64,000 bases of DNA, taken from assembly GCA_014871385.1 (NCBI GenBank), contig CM026425.1:18870902-18934901 (forward strand), given 5' to 3'. This DNA is from Ceratodon purpureus (taxonomy: Eukaryota > Streptophyta > Bryopsida > Pseudoditrichales > Ditrichaceae). Below the pieces are notes generated by a model, which saw only the letters and a program-made list of their open reading frames with translations, made no database searches and was not told the DNA's origin. Made by a program: the position numbers and the translations under genes. Position 1 is the first letter of the stretch. Every line of letters begins with the position of its first letter. Below, in pieces: positions 11,020 through 21,782 of the stretch.

Positions 11020-11190
11020 ACGCGTCAGGAAGGGGCCGTCCCCGGCGACGGCCCCTTGCCGTCGCTGCGAAGGGGGGGGCCGTCCCCGGCGACGGCCCCT
11101 TGCCGTCGCCGCGGTGGGGGGGGGCCGTCCCCGGCGACGGCCCCTTGCCGTCGCCGCGGTGGGGGGCCGTCCCCGGCGACGGCCGCGGAG
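11020..11190. repeat. GC-rich tandem repeat in left arm of hAT-like element 2
   Basis: GGGGCCGTCCCCGGCGACGGCCCC-type units (about 43 bp, with CTTGCCGTCGCCGCGGTGG spacers) repeat three to four times. This is the inverse of the array at 6225-6365. Confidence 0.75.
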
Positions 11191-11234
11191 ACGGCCGCAA
11201 ATTTTAAAAAAAAAAATCCCGAATCATAAAATCT

Positions 11235-11355
11235 TCATAACTTCTTCAAAACGTCTCCAAATCGGGCTCATGAGGTGTTTTTTGGCATCAACATTTCCTG
11301 TAGATGCCAAAAAACATCTCATAAGTCCAATTTGGACAAGTTTTGAAGAAGTTAC
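11235..11355. repeat. Hairpin module C
   Basis: A third copy of the palindrome, in inverse orientation relative to modules A and B. Core stem ATGAGGTGTTTTTTGGCATC pairs with GATGCCAAAAAACATCTCAT around the loop near 11290-11302. Confidence 0.75.
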
Positions 11356-11511
11356 GGGAATTTGGAGATTTCGGGGAGTTGAGGGGTCGGCCGTCGGCGG
11401 GGACAGGGGGCCGACCCCCGGTGACGGCCGTGGGGACGGCCGGCCGTCCCCGGCGACGGCCGCGGGGAGGGCCGCAAATTAAAAAAAAAAAATCCCGAAT
11501 CTTAAAATCTT

Positions 11512-11631
11512 CATAACTTCTTCAAAACGTATCCAAATCAGGCTTATGAGGTGTTTTCTGGCATCTACATTTCCTGTAGATGCCAAAAAACATCTCATAA
11601 GTCCAATTCGGACAAGTTTTAAAGAAGTTAC
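11512..11631. repeat. Hairpin module D
   Basis: A fourth copy, about 277 bp after module C, so the paired-module arrangement of element 1 is preserved. The stem has a few mismatches but both arms are intact. Confidence 0.75.
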
Positions 11632-14400
11632 GGGAATTTGGAGATTTCGGGAAGTTGAGGGGTCGGCCGTCGGCGGGGACGGGGGGCCGACCCCGGTGAC
11701 GGCCGTGGGGACGGCCGGCCGTCCCCGGCGACGGCCGCCGGGACATCCCCCCGTTCGCTTGGAGGCGGGGTCTCGCATGGCCTTCCTTCTTCTCTTGCGT
11801 TTTCTCTAGAGACGGCCACCCCTCCCCTCCTCCCCTCGTCGAACCTTGACAAAAAAGTTCTATTTCTAGATACTCTAAAAACAAAATCAATACCGAATTA
11901 GAAATTTCAGACATATCCCTGAAATCATGGAAAATGTCCAAAAGATTTTGTAATCGGGATTGTGGGATCCACCTTGATGTTGGGGTATACTTTAGAAGGA
12001 GATATTTATGCCGTTCAATTGTTGGTACTCTACTATGGTTTGCAAACATAATCTCAATGTTTAGAAGGAAGAATTCATTTGTTTTGGAAATGAAATTATG
12101 GCCCATGGGCCCATAGACGAGGGAGGTATACGATGGGGGGTACAACTTAAAAGGTAATGAGAAGCTTATAAAAAATAATATTCTTTTATTTGAAGACATT
12201 ATTTCGTTAGGTAATAAAATTAAAAGAGAACTCGACATGGATTTCTCTTACATTAATATGACAAGTTTGTATGTTTTTGGCTTTAATTTTATATGGCAAG
12301 ACAAATCCCTTTTTCCATAAATGGAACATTGGAATTAAATAAAGGATAAACTTGAAATTTAGAAATGAATTTGATTGAGAGGATTTGGAAGGTATGTTGT
12401 AGAGGACGTAACACTTAGAAATTAGATTTCAAATCAAATTAGATAGAAGTTGAAATTGTGTGAAGGAGGTTGGTGGACACATTAAATAGAATTGAGGATT
12501 GTAAAGTTGAATTAGAAGTCGAAGATGGTGGACAAAAAATTCATTATAAGTGATAGAGGATAGAAATTTAAATACAACAAATTTTAGTTCTAATAATAAA
12601 TAAATTGATTAATTAATTAAAAAACCAAGCAATCTGACAAGGGTGGATGTTTAATTTTAAAAGGTGAGTGAATTTTGAAGGTTTGGGAGTTGACATTAAG
12701 AGAACTGTTTCTTGCTTTTGAAATGAAAGATATGCTAGTATTACATTTGAGTATTTGGGCAAGTGAATGCCACATTGCTTGCCTTCCATTCCTTTTAGAC
12801 AAACACCGAGTCTATATGGCTTAAAGTTTAACAAATCTCGTCAATTTTTTATTCTGAGACATATGATTTTTTTCCATCTTAAAGGTGATTCATAATCATT
12901 ATTTTTATGAATGAAAGACATAACATGTGGATTCATCTAAATGTGGAAATACAAACACATACTTCATAGCCAAAAATTTATATTTGTTTATTTATTTATT
13001 TAAGTATTTAATTATTTTGTATTCTTTCCTTAGTCTCCAATTCTACCTTTTATTTTTATACTTTTTCCGTTTGCCTTCCATTCTATCTTCTTGTTATTTT
13101 ATTATTACACTATTATTCCATTCTATACTCTTAACTTTTTATTATTACACTATTTTTCCATTCTATCGTCTCTTTAGTTTTTTATCTTAACATTATTCTT
13201 CCATTTTATATTCTCATTTTCCTATCCTTCCATTCCTCTCCCATCATCTATTTATTTATTTAAATTTTCTAATCTGTCTCCCATTCTATCTTTTTACTTT
13301 TGCCTATCGGAAGAAAGGAAAAATAAATAAAAGATTAGGGGATTATATTATGTACAAGACAATAATAAAAAACAGACAATTGAAATAAAATACAATATGA
13401 CAGTAAATGAAACATAACAAATAACCGCGAGACAGACAAACTACAATGGGAAAAGGTTTGAAGGAAATAGATGTGTATAGAGAAGATAGATATCAAGGGA
13501 AAAAACAAAAAATAAAAAAAGTACATGGGAGGTAATAATAAATCAAAAAGATAATTAGAATAAAAGATCAAATAAAAAAAAATAATAATAATTGCAAGAG
13601 TGGAAATGACATACAAGAAGAAATGAGGAGTATGAAGTGAATAGAAAAAACCATGTCATGGTGATAACATTATGGCAAAAGAAGAAACTAAATAAAAATA
13701 TCCAACTTAGAAAGGACTTTTTTCTTAAAGATTAAAGGATTAGATAAAGCACGAGACAATAATTGGAAAATAGTTAATTAAAATTACATAGAATAAAATG
13801 GTATTTGAAAACATAAGAAATAAGTTCAATAACACTAAGATATACAAACTACAGTGGGCATAATTTTAAATACCCAAGAAAGCAATTAATTAGGAAAAGA
13901 GCATTTTCATGGAAAAAAGGATTTGTCTTGCCTTATAAAATTAAAGCCAAAAACATACAAACTTGTCATATTAATGTAAGAGAAATCCATGTCGAGTTCT
14001 CCTTTAACTTTATTACCTAACGAAATAATGTCTTCAAATAAAAGAATATTATTTTTTATAAGCTTCTCATTACCTTTTAAGTTGTACCCCCCATCGTATA
14101 CCTCCCTCGTCTATGGGCCCATGGGCCATAATTTCATTTCCAAAACAAATGTATTCTTCCTTCTAGACATTGAGATTATGTTTGCAAACCATAGTAGAGT
14201 ACCAACAATTGAACGGCATAAATATCTCCTTCTAAAGTATACCCCAACATCAAGGTGGATCCCACAATCCCGATTACAAAATCTTTTGGACATTTTCCAT
14301 GATTTCAGGGATATGTCTGAAATTTCTAATTCGGTATTGATTTTGTTTTTAGAGTATCTAGAAATAGAACTTTTTTGTCAAGGTTCGACGAGGGGAGAAG

Positions 14401-15120
14401 GGGAGGGGTGGCCGTCTCTAGAGAAAACGCAAGAGAAGAAGGAAGGCCATGCGAGACCCCGCCTCCAAGCGGACGGGGGGCCGTCCCTGCGGCCGTCGCC
14501 GGGGACGGCCGGCCGTCCCCACGGCCGTAACGGGGGTCGGCTGCGTCTCTCCGCGGTCGGCAACCGCGACGGCCGCGGGATCGGACGGCCCTCCGCGGCC
14601 AACCATGCCGGCCGCGGGCCGTCCGATCCCGCGGTTGTCGCCGTTGCCGATCGCGGGGACGGCCACGGGGACGGCCGCGGGATCGGACGGCCCGCGGTCG
14701 GCCGCGTTGCTCGAGCGGTCCCCGATGGCCTGCGCCGGGGTCGATCCGGGCCGTCGTTTCCCGCGGCCGTCTCCGAGGCCGTCCCCGCGGTCGGCCAGGG
14801 CGACGGCCGTGGGATCCGACGGCCCAGGAGGGCCGCCCACATCCGACGGCCCGCGATGTGCCAGCACTGCCGCATCTTGGCCGTCGGATCGACGTGCGGC
14901 CGTCCCCAACGACCCCGCGGCCGTCTCCGCGGCCGTCCCCGCGGCCGTCCCCGCAAACGGACGGCCGAGATGGGGCGTGGTGGCGGGATCAGCCGATCGG
15001 ACGGCTGGGGAATGTTTTTATCCCTCCGGGGTCGCAAAATTATTACCGCGACGTAATTCTCGAGCGTCGGGGACGCCACGTCCGGGACGGGGGACGTCCG
15101 GGTCGGACGTCTTGACGTCC
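14401..15120. repeat. GC-rich right subterminal region of hAT-like element 2
   Basis: About 700 bp dense in GGCCGTC, GACGGCC and GATCGG/CCGATC words, grading into GACGTCC repeats over the last 100 bp. Unlike the left arm it lacks the hairpin modules, so the two arms share only their inner AT-rich part and tip. Confidence 0.65.
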
Positions 15121-15154
15121 GGAGCCGGGTCGGACGTCTATTTGAACAACCTTG

Positions 15155-15162
15155 ATGGCCAC
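15155..15162. repeat. 8-bp target site duplication, right (ATGGCCAC)
   Basis: Exact partner of 10812-10819. The interrupted LINE sequence resumes immediately after it. Confidence 0.85.
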
Positions 15163-16027
15163 ACAAACCCCCAACATTTGCAAATGGACGGGAAATGTAG
15201 ACATAGACAATGAACTTTCTAACGAAATTTGGGAAAATCCAGCCATCACTGAGAAACAGAAATCATGCCTCATAAAATTCCGTACGGGAACTTATATGGG
15301 CCAAGCTAGAAAACAAATGTTTCTCGGAAGAGAAAGATTTCCATCTATCACATGTCCCATTTGCAATTCACATGAACCGGATACATCGCTACATGTATTA
15401 TTCACATGCCAACAACAACATATACACTCCCTCCGAGTCAAAAGACACAACAAAGCAGTATGCGAAATTAGAAAACTACTAGTCTCATCCGAAAAATCTC
15501 GTTGTTTTATTCTAATGAATGCGGGCACCTTCAATGATAAACCCTCAAAAAATACCGTTCCCAGTTGGCTACTTCCATGCAGATGTGGCACACAAAGATG
15601 TCATTGTAACTCTAGATTTAGACAAGACATTCTTTGCGTCAAAGGTTTACCATACCAAAGCGATCCCCCTACAGAAATAAACCCAAACCTTACCATACAA
15701 TTCATTGAATTCACATACTGCAATGACAGATTCTCACCAGAAACATTTGAAGCTAAAACCAACAAATACAATCCATTAATTGCCAGTATTACGGCTAGAG
15801 GATGGAAAGTTGATCCCCTTCTTGTCATCACAGCATGCGCCAGAGCTACCACACACATTCCATCAATGAAACTACTTGTAGACAATTTCAAAATACCTAT
15901 GCCTACCATCAAAATCACCTTTAAAAACATGAACACTATTGCCGTACAATACGCCATGTCAATTCTTCTCCACAAAAGAAGAATAGAAAACCACCAACCA
16001 TTACCCAAAACATTAGATCCCTTATAG
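15155..16027 (+). pseudogene. LINE C-terminal Cys/His domain remnant (copy 1)
   Basis: An open frame of about 290 residues ends with a TAG at 16025-16027. It contains 'CPICNSHEPDTSLHVLFTC', the C-x2-C-x8-H-x4-C pattern that closes many plant LINE polyproteins (zf-RVT-like), followed by a longer Cys-rich segment 'CRCGTQRCHC'. It is the continuation of the RNase H frame across the hAT-like insertion. The corresponding sequence of copy 2 (26046-26777) is almost identical. Confidence 0.75.
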
Positions 16028-16065
16028 TCAAAATCCAAAATTATAATAAAATACAAATAAAAATT

Positions 16066-16399
16066 TTGGTAGCTAGAGCTACTTTATTTAAATTGTTAGC
16101 ATACGGGTGTCAAGTCTCTTGTCAACTTCTCGCAAAGGGGGCTGTTGGTTGGCACAACTCATCTACTGCCTGCGATCGCTCACTCAGCAGTACCAAGCCA
16201 CTTCATCCTCCACATCCACTCAAACGAGTCCATCAGGGTTCGAACCCGGGCGAGATAAATGAGACAAACGCTCACCTCCAACCAACTAATAAGCTCGTGG
16301 CTTGGTGTCCAAAATCGCAATCACATGAATCTTGAGAAGATAATCACTTCTATTACTTGTTACTTGTTACCAGTTACTGGTTACTGGTTACTTTGTGAC
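16066..16399 (-). repeat. LINE 3' UTR module with antisense tRNA-like segment and (GTTACTK) tail
   Basis: Read on the minus strand, 16230-16320 resembles the 5' part of a tRNA: an A-box-like GCTTATTAGTTGGTTGG, then GTGAGCGTTTGTCTCAT and a canonical B box GGTTCGAACCC (palindromic, 16238-16247). On the + strand the module closes with TTACTTGTTACTTG and TTACTGG units (16357-16392). The same module follows LINE copy 2 and, degraded, occurs at 41398-41580 and 42590-42740. Confidence 0.6.
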
Positions 16400-16611
16400 T
16401 AAAGTGTCTACTCTCGAAAGGGGGGAGTAGATCTTTACTTCCATACCTTTGTCCTGTGGGCATTGGCTTGGAGGTGGATCAAACAGACACTTAACTCACT
16501 TCGGTCTCCTCCGGAGACCGTAGTTTCTCTCTCTCTGGGGGTGGACCGAACAGACACTTAATTCACTTTGGTCTCCTCCAGAGACCGTAGTTTCTCTTCT
16601 TTCTTCTTCTT
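16400..16611 (+). repeat. LINE 3' terminus: hairpin plus CT tail, duplicated
   Basis: Contains CGGTCTCC-TCC-GGAGACCG, an 8-bp stem with a 3-nt loop, followed by GTAGTTTCTCTCTCTCT. A second version of the last 60 bp follows directly and ends in a TTCTTTCTTCTTCTT tail. The same terminus ends copy 2 (24681) and a short retrocopy at 45458-45577. Confidence 0.7.
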
Positions 16612-18040
16612 GTAAAGTCATTTTGTCTAGGTGAAGTTTAAGAAATCATAGTTTGATGATTTGATCACCCTGTATTCAACATTTAAATCAAATCATGTAT
16701 ACCAATCTATTTTAGAGTCATTCAACATCTTAAAAACTCTGCAAAGTCCAAGATTACTTATAAAAGTATACAAAATTACATTTAGTAGTGAATTCACATA
16801 TTCACCTATGTGGAATAACTTATATATTGGTTATTAGTGATCACTAGTTTTTCATTTTGAAAATTTATGGGAATTTTAATGTTGACTAATAAAATTTTGA
16901 ATTTAATAAAAATCTTCACGAACCTTATTTCCTTTAGGGGAAAATGTTTCTTTATTAATATTACTATTGTTTATAGATTAGAAAGGTGAAGTTATTAGTT
17001 ATAGACTCCTTGACATTTATTACTGTAATTCACTTGGCATTTGCAAGTATTGGCCAAACAATCCCTTGACAAAGAAGGTGAAGGTCACCCTGACAAAAGC
17101 ATCATTCTTTCTTGGCAACCCATGAAAGTTGAAACTGTCAAAACACAGAAAGTCCCTTAAAATTGATGTGCAAGCAACTTCAGCAACCATTACCAAGAAC
17201 ATCCCAACAACAGGTTATTGACAATTCAACATAAGTGATCAAGATCATCATGTAGGCATCAAATTGACTTGTCAACAAAATCTGCGAACCGAACACAACA
17301 GACTCCAGGTGGCAACCCACATAACCATACATAAACATAACTTGACTGAGCACTCTGAACTTCTGAAGCACCCTCCTCTTTCCAGGCTTTCAAGCCTCCC
17401 ACTTGAAAATCTCAACTTGGGGGCACAGCCAACGAGACACCAATTATGATCATGAACTCAAAAATTACTTGTGAACAGCAGCAGCTGCTGTAGTATAATG
17501 TAAAATCAACTAGATAGGGGGGAATTGTTGCAATGCTATCCACTTTCATTTCTACTTTGTTAAAAGTGACTATTCCACTGGATGTACTATACTGTAGTTG
17601 TACTGGGAAAAATATAATAAAACACATTTGTGCAGCTAAACCTCAAAGAGCAAAGGGCTGCACAATAAAAAAGAATGGGCTGACTCTGATCTTGTATAGG
17701 GTACTCTGCCGTAATACTTGAGAATAATTAGTGTCTGCTAGCTTCGTATCCATCCTAATTATGCAATGGCGAGAGTCTCCCTTACACCACAACTTACTCC
17801 CACATTTCGGAGAGGTGTCACATGAGTATGAAACAGGTATAATTGGTATCTTAATCAGGGAATTAAAGACGTAGTAGAAAATCCACTGTAGAATACCGTA
17901 TTCGAATGAAGCAGTGGAATGAGCTCCCACACAGCTTCAGTTAACTTATTCAGTAGAATTACCATAAGTTAGTGGAGGTATCAGCATGCATGCATAAAAT
18001 ACGAGGCACGTAGTGGCCAGGCAACTGATCGGGTTGGTAA
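16612..18040. other. No gene recognised; AT-rich spacer
   Basis: I see no ORF with family signature, no terminal repeats and no RNA gene. Short ORFs on either strand look like chance. Confidence 0.5.
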
Positions 18041-18086
18041 CTTGGGTTGGGTTGGGTTGGGTTGGGTTGCGTTGCGTTGCGTTGCG
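18041..18086 (+). repeat. Pentanucleotide microsatellite (TTGGG)n then (TTGCG)n
   Basis: Six TTGGG units are followed by four TTGCG units. The change of unit within one tract suggests expansion after a point mutation. It lies about 1.25 kb upstream of the kinase ORF. Confidence 0.85.
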
Positions 18087-19336
18087 CCAGAATCAACGCG
18101 CAATATGGCATGGCCCCGGACTCCGGAGCTCCACGAAATAAACTACTTAATTACTCCTAGCTAGGAGTGATCACGTCAACCCATGACTCGCGGAACCACG
18201 GAACCAGCCAGGCAGGCAGGCAGGCACGAATTGTTTTGTTTACTGACTTGTTCGCAGACTAGACTGACGATCGAGGATTGAGTTTATTAGATCGGCACAA
18301 GTCGATCTGGAAGACGTGATTGATTGATTGACCTGTGAGTCGTGACTCTTCAGCTGGCCTGGCCATGGTGGTTCCTCGGGATCGGTGCGCCACTGAGCTC
18401 ATCCACTGACTTGTTTGAATCTCCAGGAACAGTAGAGTGAGTGTATATATATGGTAGAATGACCGTAGGCCATGTTTCGATGACGATGACGACGACGACG
18501 ACGATGATGGTGACGATGGGTCATCGATCAGCAGTTGAAACGATCACTGATCAGACACTGATGGAAAGATTCACGGAAAGGAGAAGATGATGCAGAATTC
18601 GAATTCGTTGCGAGGGAGATCTGAGGTTGGGGAGAGGACCAATTCTGAATTTCTGATGTATGATGAGGGAGCAGAACGTATTTGTATCCTGTGAGGGTGC
18701 ATGCCCACTGCCGGCCTGGGCTAGGAAGGTGTAATTACTTAAGCCTGTAAGGTACTACAGTACAGTGCAAGCATGTTGGTGTGCGGGGAAGGAGGGGATG
18801 AGATCATGCTGTGACGAGGCAATGGCCATGTCAAGGAAGGCGTTACGCTTGACCTGTTCATGCCGATTCCGCGCCAGTTATTCGTCGTCCGTTGCTAATT
18901 AGTGCAACGACTGCGGCATCTTCCTCCTTCGCTCCGCCCCCGCAGCCGTCGTCTTCATGGCGTCCTGTGCTACTGTACATAGTTTTCGCAGCAACCTCCT
19001 GAGTCCTGGTTTCCACTTAGGGCGTGTTCCAGTTAGCTTCTAGCGAGTAGGTCCAAAGTTTGAACTCGGGTCACGGTGGTCAACCTGGAAGAGGATCCCA
19101 TTACGCAGGAGCGAGCTCAGTCCCACAACGCAGCAGCTGCTATGCTATCTTTGCGCGGAGTGGCAATCGTTCGTTCCGAAGTAGAGCACAGTTTTCATAC
19201 AATTAACTTAGGGTGAAGTGGGTGCAAGTAGTTGATGAGTATGGTTTGTCATGCGGGACCGGCCATGGTGTTGTGGGAACGAGTTGAAGGGGAGTAGAGG
19301 AATTCGAGAGGAAAGGGACGTGAGCTGACGATCGAG
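18087..19336 (+). promoter_or_regulatory. Upstream region of the kinase gene
   Basis: This stretch is GC-richer than the spacers on either side and free of recognisable transposons. It contains a GTATATATATGG stretch at 18440-18451, a GAC/GAT trinucleotide tract at 18480-18510 and a CT/GA-poor leader before the ATG at 19337. Which T/A-rich site is the TATA box cannot be decided by eye. A long 5' UTR is possible. Confidence 0.35.
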
Positions 19337-21782
19337 ATGATAGGATCGGTTTACGGCGCCAGGAGGAGGGTGCCGCGGTGTGAGGCCATGGAGGGAGAGG
19401 ACGTAGGGCTTCTTTCTGCGGGGAGGAGGTTCCTTCTGGTGAAGTCCAAGTGGGTGCAATGGCGCTGGGTGGGGCTGAACGCGTGTATGCTTGGAAGTGC
19501 CATGGCGATGGCGCACGTCAGTGGTGAAGCGCAGATGTTCGAGACCGATCCTTTGGAGATGGCGCCGCAGATGAGCAATCCGGTGCCTGGGGTTGCGAAG
19601 GTCGTGTGCGGGCGTTTTGGGGGTATGGGGGTTGATTCGGTGGGCACGCTCTGCTCCTTGTGCTTCATGTTCATTGTGGGTGTGAGCACGGGCTTCTTGT
19701 GGAAGGGCTCCCAGAAACCATCGCTTGCGGTTGAGCCGTCGTCATCTGGCTCGTCCTCGTTGCCGTCGTTGTCAACTGAGGGCGCAATGCGCACCAGGAA
19801 GAGCCTTAGGGTTCTCTCGACCGTGGGCTCCTTGAAGCAGTACCGGCTGAAGGAGATTGTTGATATTACAGAGCGTTTCAAGCTGGAGCTCGGTCGTGGC
19901 GGCCAGGGTGTTGTTTACTTCGCGTTACTGCCTGAAGGGCGCGGCAAGGCGGCGGTGAAGCGGCTCCAAAAGAAGGCGGGAAATATTGCGGTGAACGGCA
20001 ATCTGGTGGACAATCACAACCAGGAGGTAATCGAGAAGGAGTTTTGGGCGGAGCTGAAAACGATATCCAGATTGCACCATCGGAATCTTGTGGCGCTTTT
20101 GGGTTACTGCGTGGAGGAGGACGACTTGTTTCTTGTGTACGAGTTCATGGCGAAAGGCTCCCTGAGTCAGCACCTGCATCCCAGGACACCGGAGGACGGT
20201 GAGGGCATGGTGCTGGACTGGAAAGCGCGAATGCGTTGCGCTGTGGAAGTGGCGCAAGGGTTGGAGTATTTGCACAGTCACGCGAATCCTTCTCTGGTGC
20301 ACCGCGATATCAAGTCCGGGAACATCCTCTTCGATGATGAAATGAATGCAAAGATTGCAGACTTTGGCCTGAGCAAGCCTGTCATTTCGGGGCAAGAGCC
20401 CACCGTGTCCAAGCGCGTGCGCGGCACTCATGGATATGTGTAAGTGTTCCGAGCTCTCGATCTATTGACGCAGAGATTGATGCTTAATAATCCCACCATT
20501 ATGCTGAATGAGGCACTTCCTTTTTGTAAATTTGTTTGTTTGGAAACCCTCTTGAAATTGGTTGTACTCTGTGGATTGAGGTGGAGCAACCGAAGGATTA
20601 ATGAAGCCTAGGTACCGGAAACTCTAATGATTGAAGACGAGCACTCATTGGGAGCTGTTACATACTCTTCCTTTTTTGTGCAGGGATCCTGTGTACTTGC
20701 GGAATGGGCAACCCTGTGACAAGAATGATGTATACAGCTATGGTGTGGTACTGCTGGAGCTCATTACAGGCCGCCGTGCTATTCAGCAGAAACTCAGTCT
20801 GCTGGAATGGTGCAAAGATTTCCTGCACACAGAGGAGCATGTGATGCGTCATATCCTCCCGCGTGTTGTGGACAATCGAATGAACCCCTTGGAAGTCAAC
20901 TGGGACCAGGTCTTCGAAGTTGTGAAGATTGCTCGCAACTGCGTCCAGGAGAGGCAGGAGGGTCGGCCCAGCATGCAGGACGTGGTTGCTGGATTATATA
21001 ATGCCAACTGCAAGGAGAACACTTCGAGCTCTGAGTTTCCGTCCATTGAGGTAGTACAAAATCTGAGTATTTTGTTTTGGTATGTTATCCCCCATAATTT
21101 TGATGGAAGGTGAATTAATCAGAAGTTAATTTGTGCCATTGCAGGTGCCTTTGAATCGCTTTGGCAGCAATGGTGGCTGCTACGATTCGTTGAACAATTC
21201 AACCCAGCTCGGGAGCTGGTACACTTCATTCCTTAATGCACAAGCAGAGTGCTTTTATGTTTATGGAAAACTCTGAGATTACAAATTCGCGATATCTTAC
21301 ATCTGCCTTCGAAATAACCTCACTGATGCATAAATTACCCTTCATGGTTGTGCAGTTCACCTTCTTATGACATCAAGGAGAACAGCATTCGTGTCATATG
21401 CACCGTTGCAGGTTCCAGGATTGTACTGCGGTGCAAGATATGGCCAACACCCCGGAACTTTGGGTTGAATAAGGTGGAAGCCTCAATGAATGGCGCGATT
21501 ATGTGGAAAAAGGGGCTCTGGTGGTACAACGCAAAGAGCAGTCGTGAGTTCACAGTTGGTGATGACATTACGGTGACTGCCGAATGGCATGTTGCGCTAA
21601 GAACAAATTGGGATGCTTTGGCTCCGAATGACCCTCGAAGGAATCAAGGCCCATTCTGCATTGAGTATCTGGCTCTCAAGGATGAGAGAGGAAAGCCGCT
21701 GGTTGACTACAAGGGGGACAAATCGCCACTGATGGAGTCCACGGTATTTTACCCTTCAGCTTTTGAACAGCAAAATCAATGA
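19337..21782 (+). CDS. Receptor-like protein kinase with unusual C-terminal domain (4 exons)
   Basis: Exons 19337-20439, 20684-21050, 21145-21218 and 21356-21782 join in frame with GT-AG borders to give 656 residues ending in TGA. The N-terminus has a hydrophobic segment (residues about 43-61), a short loop, and a clear membrane span (about 101-121), then a Ser-rich juxtamembrane. The kinase domain shows a Gly loop LGRGGQGVVYF (about 184-194), the AVK lysine (about 205), HRDIKSGN (about 319), DFG (about 341) and GTHGYVDP across the first intron, ending near 'GRPSMQDVV'. All key residues are present, so activity is expected. The extracellular part is only about 40 residues with no LRR or lectin motif. 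After the kinase, about 190 residues include a Trp-rich beta-like domain (near 'MWKKGLWWYN' and 'TAEWHVALRTNWDAL') that I do not recognise. An alternative start is the ATG at 19388. The gene is intact and lies between two inverted LINE copies. Confidence 0.85.

Larger units (their letters stand above)
10820..15154. mobile_element. hAT-like element 2, complete, non-autonomous (4335 bp)
   Basis: The left end is CAGGGTTGTCACGG and the right end inverted is CAAGGTTGTTCAAA, giving CARGGTTGT terminal repeats. The 8-bp duplications are perfect, and LINE copy 2 provides an empty-site allele. Both arms have the same plan: a tip with repeated GACGTCC, a zone saturated with GACGGCC/GGCCGTC, then AT-rich sequence. 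About 500 bp of the left arm (11826-12320) is an inverted copy of 13911-14401, so the element could fold into a very long stem. I see no transposase domain. Long ORFs at 11522-12238 (-) and 13989-15056 (+) are the same sequence in the two arms and continue into GC-repeat translation, so I treat them as non-coding. Confidence 0.8.
6534..16611 (+). mobile_element. LINE copy 1 (non-LTR retrotransposon), interrupted
   Basis: Remnants of reverse transcriptase, RNase H and a Cys/His C-terminal domain run in order on the + strand, followed by a 3' untranslated module and a hairpin plus CT-rich tail. The left side is cut by hAT-like element 1 at 6533. A second hAT-like element interrupts it at 10820-15154 with target duplication ATGGCCAC. 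About 5.7 kb of LINE sequence remains. The 3' end (16400-16611) contains two tandem versions of the terminal hairpin region. The copy is dead because of several frame breaks, although the RT active-site YADD is intact. Confidence 0.85.

Noticed and set aside
10931..11229. Overlapping Arg/Pro/Gly-rich ORFs on both strands
   Set aside because: Products of translating GACGGCC tandem repeats in six frames.
15601..16056. Hydrophobic minus-strand ORF (151 codons) repeated at 26035-26472 (+)
   Set aside because: Antisense of the LINE C-terminal domain. It is conserved only because the two LINE copies are nearly identical there.
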